NCBI RefSeq assembly: GCF_036346595.1
Contig: NZ_CP107834.1
Coordinates: 6,386,001 to 6,450,000 of the forward strand
DNA from: Streptomyces sp. NBC_00525
GTDB taxonomy: Bacteria > Actinomycetota > Actinomycetes > Streptomycetales > Streptomycetaceae
Reading direction: 5' to 3'
Length of the DNA stretch: 64,000 nt
In this document: one piece after another, positions 56,594-61,747 of the stretch
How positions within the stretch are numbered: the stretch's first letter is position 1
How the letters are laid out: every line of letters begins with the position of its first letter
Notes under the pieces: generated by a model
The model's input: only the letters and a program-made list of their open reading frames with translations
The model's database searches: none
Told to the model about the DNA's origin: nothing
Made by a program: the position numbers and the translations under genes

Positions 56594-57169
56594 ATGACAT
56601 TGCTGCAGATCATGCCGGACGACGCGCCGGACACCGTTCTGTTTCGTACGCGGGATGAGGAGGCCATCGCACAAGCTCTGCGCGAAAGATCAATCTCCTT
56701 CACCCGCTGGCCGTCGCGTGTACAGGTGACGCCTCGGACATCGTCCGAGGAACTGCTCCACGCCTATCGGGCGGAGATCGGCGAGCTGTGTGCCGACCAG
56801 GGGCTGCGTCTCGTCGATGTCGCCCGCCTGCATCCCGAGGACGGCCCGGCATGGCAGGAGCGTGCGGCCAAAGCACGGTCGATGTTCCTCGACGAGCACC
56901 GTCACACCGAGGACGAGGTCCGGTTCTTCGCCCACGGAACCGGCTGTTTCTACCTGCACCTGGACGACCGCGTGTACGCCGTGGTGTGCGAGGCAGGTGA
57001 CCTGCTGTCGGTTCCTGCCGGCACCCGGCACTGGTTCGACATGGGGCCCGTGCCGGACTTCTGCGCCATCAGGTTCTTCGAGAACGAGGACGGGTGGGTG
57101 GGCGACTTCACGCGGGAGCCCATTGCCGAAGGCTTCCCTCACCTCGATGCCCTGCTGGGAGAGCGTTGA
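56594..57169 (+). CDS. mtnD: Acireductone dioxygenase
   Basis: A 191-residue cupin. The metal ligands are in EHRHTEDEVRFF (HxHxxxxE) with the fourth His in AGTRHWFD. It cleaves the acireductone to formate and the 2-keto acid precursor of methionine (Fe form), or to CO and methylthiopropionate (Ni form). The one-base overlap with mtnC (TGATG) couples them. Confidence 0.92.
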   Translation: MTLLQIMPDDAPDTVLFRTRDEEAIAQALRERSISFTRWPSRVQVTPRTSSEELLHAYRAEIGELCADQGLRLVDVARLHPEDGPAWQERAAKARSMFLDEHRHTEDEVRFFAHGTGCFYLHLDDRVYAVVCEAGDLLSVPAGTRHWFDMGPVPDFCAIRFFENEDGWVGDFTREPIAEGFPHLDALLGER

Positions 57170-57918
57170 TGCCGGGCAGTCGGCAGGCCCGTGTGAGGGA
57201 ACCGCGGGCCGTCGTCCTCGACATCGAGGGGACCACTGGCTCACTCAGCCATGTGCGTGACACCCTCTTCCCTTACGCGCGGGAGCGCATCGCTCCCTGG
57301 CTTGCCGCGCACCGTGCCACGGCAGCCTGGCGGCAGATCCTCGACGCGATCACCGACTACACCGGAACGGTCCACGAGGAGGCGAGCGCCCTGGCGCTCC
57401 TGGAGCAGTGGGCCGACGCGGACGTCAAGGCTCCGCCGTTGAAGACGTTGCAAGGGCTGATCTGGGCCGGGGGCTACGCGGCGGGCGAGCTGTATGGCCA
57501 CGTCTACCCGGACGTGCCGCCCGCACTGCGGTACTGGAAGACCCGCGGTACAGGCCGCTTCATCTACTCCTCCGGGCCTGTGGCTGCCCAGCGGGACTGG
57601 TTCGGGCATACCAGGTACGGAGACTTGCGCCCGCTCCTCGATGGCTACTTCGACCTGACCACTATCGGCCCCAAGGCGGCAACAGGCTCCTACCGCCGGA
57701 TCGCCGCGAACCTGGGCCATGCCTCCGCCGATCTGCTGTTCGTCAGTGATGTCGGCGCCGAGCTCGACGCCGCGGCCGAGGCCGGCTGGCGGACGGTCGC
57801 CATGCGCCGTTCAGGCGACGAACGCGCGGCAGTGACCGGCCATGAGGCAGTCACCTCGCTCGCTCCACTCATCTCCCGCCCGGGCCCCGACAGGAACGGC
57901 AGCACCACGGGAGCGTGA
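57169..57918 (+). CDS. mtnC: Enolase-phosphatase
   Basis: A 249-residue HAD-superfamily enzyme. VLDIEGTTGS is the nucleophile motif in the MtnC form (DxE), SSGPVAAQ is motif II and FVSDVGAELDAAAEAGW is motif IV. It enolises and dephosphorylates the diketo intermediate. It is the last gene of the operon and lies 23 bases from the convergent arsP; no terminator is visible there. Confidence 0.92.
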   Translation: MPGSRQARVREPRAVVLDIEGTTGSLSHVRDTLFPYARERIAPWLAAHRATAAWRQILDAITDYTGTVHEEASALALLEQWADADVKAPPLKTLQGLIWAGGYAAGELYGHVYPDVPPALRYWKTRGTGRFIYSSGPVAAQRDWFGHTRYGDLRPLLDGYFDLTTIGPKAATGSYRRIAANLGHASADLLFVSDVGAELDAAAEAGWRTVAMRRSGDERAAVTGHEAVTSLAPLISRPGPDRNGSTTGA

Positions 57919-57941
57919 GTGGAGGGCGAGGAGAAGCACGG

Positions 57942-59015
57942 TCAGAGCAGGGGCAGAGTGACGAGGCCGATTCCCACGCTACCGATGAGGCCCACGCCGA
58001 GGTAGAAGACGAAGACCTTCGCCTTGACGACGCTCTTGACCGCCACCATGGCCGGGATCGTCGTGATGGCACCGCCGAGGAGGAACGTGACGCCTGCCGC
58101 CGCGACCATGCCCTGGTCCAGGAGACCCTCGACGACCGGGATGGCGCCGACGCCATTGAGGTAGAGCGGAACGCTGATGACCCCTGCGACCAGGACGGAG
58201 AGGAAGCCGTCGGTGCCGAGGATGCCCGACACGATGTCGGTGGACACGTATCGCACGATCAGAGCCTCGAGGACGATGGCCAGCAACAGCCACTTGCCCA
58301 GGATCAGGGAGTCGCTGACGATCTCCTTGAGGATCTCGCCGGCGCGGAGGTTCTTGATGTCGCGCCGTACCAGGACGCGCCACGGGGTGTCGTCGTCATC
58401 GGCGTCGTTCCGCGCCGCGCCGGAGCATCCACCGGCCGGGGGCTCGGGTTCATCAGCGGAGCCACCACAACCACCCGCAGGGCTGCCGCTGCTTCCAACG
58501 GTCACGGTCTCAGGCACGGCCGCCGCCTCCTGCGAGCAACGCGGCGCCGGAGCCTTCTGCTCCGCGGAATCGAGCAGAGGGTCGGCGAACCGGCCCCGCC
58601 GTTCCAGTGCCAGGACGATGAGACCCGCGCCGAAGCTCAAGACCAGGGCACCGACGAGGCGGGCGGTGGCGATGGGGATTCCGAGCTGCGCGGCGGAGAG
58701 CGCGTAGATCTCCGGATCCATGGACGGGGACGCGATCCAGAACGACATCACCGCTGAGAGCGGGACGCCGGCGATCAGGAAACGGCGGATCAAGGGGATC
58801 ACGGTGAAGGAGCAGAAGGGGCTGAACGCTCCGATGGCCGTGACGACGGCAATCCCGAGGACGCCCCTGCGCCCCTGGGCGAAGCTGCGGCGCGCGACCA
58901 CGTCGATCGACAGACGCTGTACCGCGATCCCGAGGACGATAGCGAAAAGGAACCACGGGAGATAGTGCAGCACCTCGAGCAGGATGAACAGGCCCAGGGC
59001 CCGCAATTCGTCCAC
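57942..59015 (-). CDS. arsP: ArsP-type permease for organoarsenicals
   Basis: A 357-residue membrane protein of the DUF318 permease family. GAFSPFCSFTVIPLIRRFL and SMDPEIYALSAAQLG are typical. The middle loop holds a Cys- and Gly-rich stretch (GGCGGS, GGCSGA). ArsP exports trivalent methylated and aromatic arsenicals, so it may export the product or its intermediates. The GTG at 59015 with AGAAAGG eight bases upstream is the preferred start; the open frame extends to 59087. It is divergent from the third arsR. Confidence 0.85.
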   Translation of the reverse strand: MDELRALGLFILLEVLHYLPWFLFAIVLGIAVQRLSIDVVARRSFAQGRRGVLGIAVVTAIGAFSPFCSFTVIPLIRRFLIAGVPLSAVMSFWIASPSMDPEIYALSAAQLGIPIATARLVGALVLSFGAGLIVLALERRGRFADPLLDSAEQKAPAPRCSQEAAAVPETVTVGSSGSPAGGCGGSADEPEPPAGGCSGAARNDADDDDTPWRVLVRRDIKNLRAGEILKEIVSDSLILGKWLLLAIVLEALIVRYVSTDIVSGILGTDGFLSVLVAGVISVPLYLNGVGAIPVVEGLLDQGMVAAAGVTFLLGGAITTIPAMVAVKSVVKAKVFVFYLGVGLIGSVGIGLVTLPLL

Positions 59016-59119
59016 AGGTGAACCTTTCTGAGATGGTGACACATGAGGGCAGCGGCGTCGCGAAGCGACGGGGAGGAGGCGGGGCAAGCCGCGCTTGAAG
59101 ACTTGAGTGACATTCCTGA

Positions 59120-59140
59120 TTTATCGAAGATCGATGATAG
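59120..59140. promoter_or_regulatory. ArsR-like operator, arsP side
   Basis: TTTATCGAAGATCGATGATAG includes an ATTTATCGA element (from 59119) that is the reverse complement of sequence at the arsR side (ATCGATAAAT, 59388-59397). It lies about 105 bases before arsP. Confidence 0.55.
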
Positions 59141-59377
59141 ACGATTAAAGTTGATGGGGGCAATGGCTGGCGAGGGGTGCTTCGGCGTTGAGAGTGATCG
59201 TTCTGCGTCTTCGGCGTGGGGGTTGCTTCGTAAGGGGCGCTTGTTCCCAGGTCGAGCACAGGCGGATGCCTAGCGGGTGGCGTTCGTGTCGTCGCGTGTC
59301 AGCGGTTTCGATCGCTCGGAGGGCACCCTTGGGGGTCCCCTCCTGAGTGGAGGTGGACCTTGCCGTCACGGGAGGTC

Positions 59378-59393
59378 ATCGATTAACATCGAT
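59378..59393. promoter_or_regulatory. ArsR-like operator, arsR side
   Basis: ATCGATTAACATCGAT is a repeat of the palindrome ATCGAT with a four-base spacer, ending six bases before the arsR start at 59399. The gene may therefore have a very short or no leader. Confidence 0.6.
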
Positions 59394-59398
59394 AAATC

Positions 59399-59728
59399 AT
59401 GAGCGGTACGATGAATGCCCAGCTGATCGATCGAACCACGGCCGAGTCCTACGCTGCTTGGTTCAAGGCCCTTTCCGATCCCACCCGTGTACAGATCCTC
59501 AACCTTCTGGCCCTGGCGGCTGCCCCGATGAGTGTCGGAGAGATCGTGGACCGGATGGGCGTCGGGCAGTCGACGGTGTCCCATCACCTGAAGTTGCTCG
59601 CCGACGTGCGGTTCGTCCTGCGTGAGCGTCAGGGGACGTCGATGCTTTACTCCATCAACGTGGCCTGCGTGGCCTGCTTTCCCAGTGCTGCCGACGCCGT
59701 CATGGGCCGCCCTGCGGCCTCGGCGTGA
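59399..59728 (+). CDS. arsR: ArsR-type repressor, third copy
   Basis: A 109-residue repressor. AYAAWFKALSDPTRVQILNLL and MGVGQSTVSHHLKLL are the family pattern. There is no ELCVCD motif; instead the C-terminal helix has CVACFPSAAD with a CxxC, an alternative arsenic site. It is divergent from arsP and probably controls it. The ATG at 59399 is used; an internal ATG at 59411 is possible. Confidence 0.88.
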   Translation: MSGTMNAQLIDRTTAESYAAWFKALSDPTRVQILNLLALAAAPMSVGEIVDRMGVGQSTVSHHLKLLADVRFVLRERQGTSMLYSINVACVACFPSAADAVMGRPAASA

Positions 59729-59903
59729 GAGGCGGTCCCTTGACCGTGTCGACCCCGCGAGCGCCCGGTTCGGCTCCGTATCCTGTCCGGATCGGTCTAC
59801 TACCGCCCGGTACCGGGCGTCCTCGCCGCGCTGGGCGCGTTTCTCGCTGAAACCGAAGAGGCCGGAAGGGGAGGGCCCGCACCGGCGGCCCCCGTCTGCG
59901 ACC

Positions 59904-60416
59904 TCAGTTGATGTGTGAGCTGCGACGCTCCACGAGGACGGTATCGCGCCAGACGCCCTGGTGGCGGCCGATGCGCTCACGCGTGCCGATGATCCGGAAG
60001 CCCGCACGGGTGTGGACGGCGAGACTGGCGGAGTTCTCGGGGAAGATGCCGGACTGGATGGTCCAGATTCCGGCCGCTTCGGTGGAGTCGATGAGCGCGT
60101 TCAGCAGCGCCGACGCGATGCCGCGTCGCCGCGCTCCGGGGTGCACGTAAACGGAGTGCTCGACGACGCCGGCGTATGCGCACCGATCGGAGACCTTGGT
60201 TACGGCCGTCCACCCCAGTACGCGGCCGGCCGCGTCGAGTGCGGCAAACCGGTGCTCGGGCAGCTTGACCTCGTTGAATTCCTCCCACGTGGGGGCGGCC
60301 TTCTCGAAGGTGGCGTTGCCCTCGTCGATGCCGGCCTGGTAGATCGCGATTACCTCGTCCGCGTGGTCGGCCGTGAGGGGGGTGATGGCGATGGTGCGGG
60401 GAGCCGATTCGGTCAT
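59904..60416 (-). CDS. arsN: GNAT N-acetyltransferase, ArsN/phosphinothricin acetyltransferase type
   Basis: A 170-residue GNAT. AITPLTADHADEVIAIYQAGIDEGNATFE, EHSVYVHPGARRRGIASALLNALI (acetyl-CoA loop) and AGIWTIQSGIFPENSASL are the pattern of the phosphinothricin acetyltransferase/ArsN group. ArsN1 N-acetylates arsinothricin and Pat acetylates phosphinothricin, its phosphorus analogue. Its presence is a strong self-resistance signal. The ATG at 60416 is chosen. Confidence 0.88.
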   Translation of the reverse strand: MTESAPRTIAITPLTADHADEVIAIYQAGIDEGNATFEKAAPTWEEFNEVKLPEHRFAALDAAGRVLGWTAVTKVSDRCAYAGVVEHSVYVHPGARRRGIASALLNALIDSTEAAGIWTIQSGIFPENSASLAVHTRAGFRIIGTRERIGRHQGVWRDTVLVERRSSHIN

Positions 60417-60458
60417 GGGGCGAAGTCTCTCAGGTCGGGGCACTTCGCCCCGGCCCCG

Positions 60459-60821
60459 TCAGGCTGAGGAAGCCTTGGTGAGGAGGGCCCCCATGGCTGC
60501 GAGGACGGTGGGTTCGACACGGTAGTACACCCAGGTGCCGCGTCGTTCCGAGGAGAGCAATCCGGCTTGCTTCAGCTTCTTGAGATGGTGAGAGACCGTG
60601 GGCTGGGAGACGCCGACATCGGAGATGTCGCATACGCACGCCTCGCCACCGTCGTGCGAGGCGACGGCAGAGAACAGCCGCAGCCGGACCGGATCGCCCA
60701 GCGCCTTGAACATCAAGGCGGTTCGCTCGGCCTCTTCGGCGGTCAGTGGCCGCTCGCTCAGAGGGGGGCAGCAGGGCACCGTCTCGGGTTCCAGTACTGG
60801 GAGCATCTTCGCGTTTGGCAT
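60459..60821 (-). CDS. arsR: ArsR-type repressor, fourth copy
   Basis: A protein of about 120 residues. Its N-terminus has a Cys pair (VPCCPPL), and the classical site is EACVCDI. GVSQPTVSHHLKKLKQAGLL is the recognition helix. The operator TTGACACATGTCGAA (60831-60845) lies directly upstream, so it may regulate itself. The ATG at 60821 is used because the one at 60839 lies within the operator. Confidence 0.88.
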   Translation of the reverse strand: MPNAKMLPVLEPETVPCCPPLSERPLTAEEAERTALMFKALGDPVRLRLFSAVASHDGGEACVCDISDVGVSQPTVSHHLKKLKQAGLLSSERRGTWVYYRVEPTVLAAMGALLTKASSA

Positions 60822-60830
60822 GAACCTATG

Positions 60831-60845
60831 TTGACACATGTCGAA
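60831..60845. promoter_or_regulatory. ArsR operator TYGAC-N4-GTCGAA, site 1
   Basis: TTGACACATGTCGAA is a near-palindrome directly before the fourth arsR. The same 15-base form occurs at 60989-61003 and 61032-61046. Confidence 0.65.
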
Positions 60846-60988
60846 CCAGCTGTCTGGGCGATGGCTGCGTGATGCGGGTGCGGGTGATGCGCGGCGCGTA
60901 GCGCCGTGGCCTCGGCCCGCGAGCGATGCGTGTTCGGCCCTTACGGGTCGGCGGGCACCTCAAGCCGCTATTTCGAAAAATGCCTATG

Positions 60989-61003
60989 TTGACGTTCGTC
61001 GAA
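60989..61003. promoter_or_regulatory. ArsR operator TYGAC-N4-GTCGAA, site 2
   Basis: TTGACGTTCGTCGAA; its first half can also be a -35 (TTGACG) for the arsI gene, so binding would block transcription. Confidence 0.65.
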
Positions 61004-61031
61004 TCAGGTGCCATGCTGAAGGCGCAAGGAA

Positions 61032-61046
61032 TCGACAAACGTCGAA
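61032..61046. promoter_or_regulatory. ArsR operator TYGAC-N4-GTCGAA, site 3
   Basis: TCGACAAACGTCGAA, located about 60 bases before arsI and 43 bases after site 2. Two sites with similar phase fit cooperative binding. Confidence 0.6.
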
Positions 61047-61104
61047 TCAATGGCAGCGGGGATGAGCTCTGTCTCATTCATCCGCCCTTAGCCGGAGGAA
61101 CATG

Positions 61105-61569
61105 ATGTCCCGCGTACAGCTTGCCCTGCGCGTTCCCGATCTGGCGGCATCCGTCGCCTTCTACGCGAAGCTCTTCGGCACCGAGCCGGCCAAGCTCCGT
61201 GAGGGCTACGCCAACTTCGCCATCGCCGAACCGCCGCTCAAACTCGTCCTCATCGAAGGCGCCGACAACGAGGACACCCGTTTGGACCACCTCGGCGTGG
61301 AGGTCGATACCACCGAGGCGGTTCACGCTGCCACCGGTCGCCTCGGTGAGGCCGGGCTGCCGACGACGGAGGAGAACGACACCACTTGTTGCTACGCCCT
61401 CCAGGACAAGGTGTGGGTTCATGGCCCCGGCCGCGAACCGTGGGAGGTGTACGTCGTCAAGGCCGACGCCGGGACCATGACCAAGCAGCAGGGCAGCGCC
61501 TGCTGCTCCGACACGGCTGCCACCGACAGTGACACTTCGGAACGGGTCGCCGCCGGCGGTTGCTGCTGA
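61105..61569 (+). CDS. arsI: ArsI/CadI-type C-As lyase
   Basis: A 154-residue vicinal oxygen chelate protein. His62 (RLDHLGVEV), Glu114 (PWEVYVV) and the cysteine pair Cys95-Cys96 (DTTCCYALQDKVWV) match ArsI/CadI. The usual first ligand His5 is Gln5 (MSRVQLALRV), as in mycobacterial CadI. The C-terminal tail has two more Cys pairs (GSACCSD and the terminal GGCC). ArsI cleaves C-As bonds of trivalent organoarsenicals; whether the Gln variant is active is unclear. GGAGG lies six bases before this ATG; an ATG at 61102 is immediately upstream. Confidence 0.88.
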   Translation: MSRVQLALRVPDLAASVAFYAKLFGTEPAKLREGYANFAIAEPPLKLVLIEGADNEDTRLDHLGVEVDTTEAVHAATGRLGEAGLPTTEENDTTCCYALQDKVWVHGPGREPWEVYVVKADAGTMTKQQGSACCSDTAATDSDTSERVAAGGCC

Positions 61570-61704
61570 CTCCCGACCCGCACATGGGTGTGCCCCGCCT
61601 GACTGACGAACTGCTGGACACGGGGCACCTCGTGGGCACACGTGACCACCGTGGCCTCGGCTCGGGCCTGCGGGAACGCGTACGGTCCGCGCCCGGGCGG
61701 GCGA

Positions 61705-61735
61705 GGGGCCGGGGCGCGTGTGGCGGCCCGGCCCC
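61705..61735. terminator. Hairpin terminator downstream of metE
   Basis: A 9-bp stem (61705-61713 with 61727-61735) with a 13-base loop lies between convergent arsI and metE, just after the metE stop. Confidence 0.65.
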
Positions 61736-61747
61736 TGCGGTGTCCGG

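Larger units (their letters stand above)
59016..59398. other. Divergent arsP-arsR regulatory region
   Basis: About 380 bases with no convincing gene, lower in GC than the flanks near 59105-59155. It contains ATCGAT-rich sites near both gene starts, recorded separately, and must hold both promoters. Confidence 0.6.

Noticed and set aside
45190..57918. Bisenarsan-type cluster
   Set aside because: That pathway uses an arsonopyruvate mutase of the PEP-mutase type; no such gene or related enzyme is present, while ArsL and mtn features point to SAM-based transfer.
59904..60416. Phosphinothricin cluster with pat gene
   Set aside because: No phosphonate genes (PEP mutase and others) are present; the surroundings are arsenic genes, so the acetyltransferase is assigned to ArsN type.
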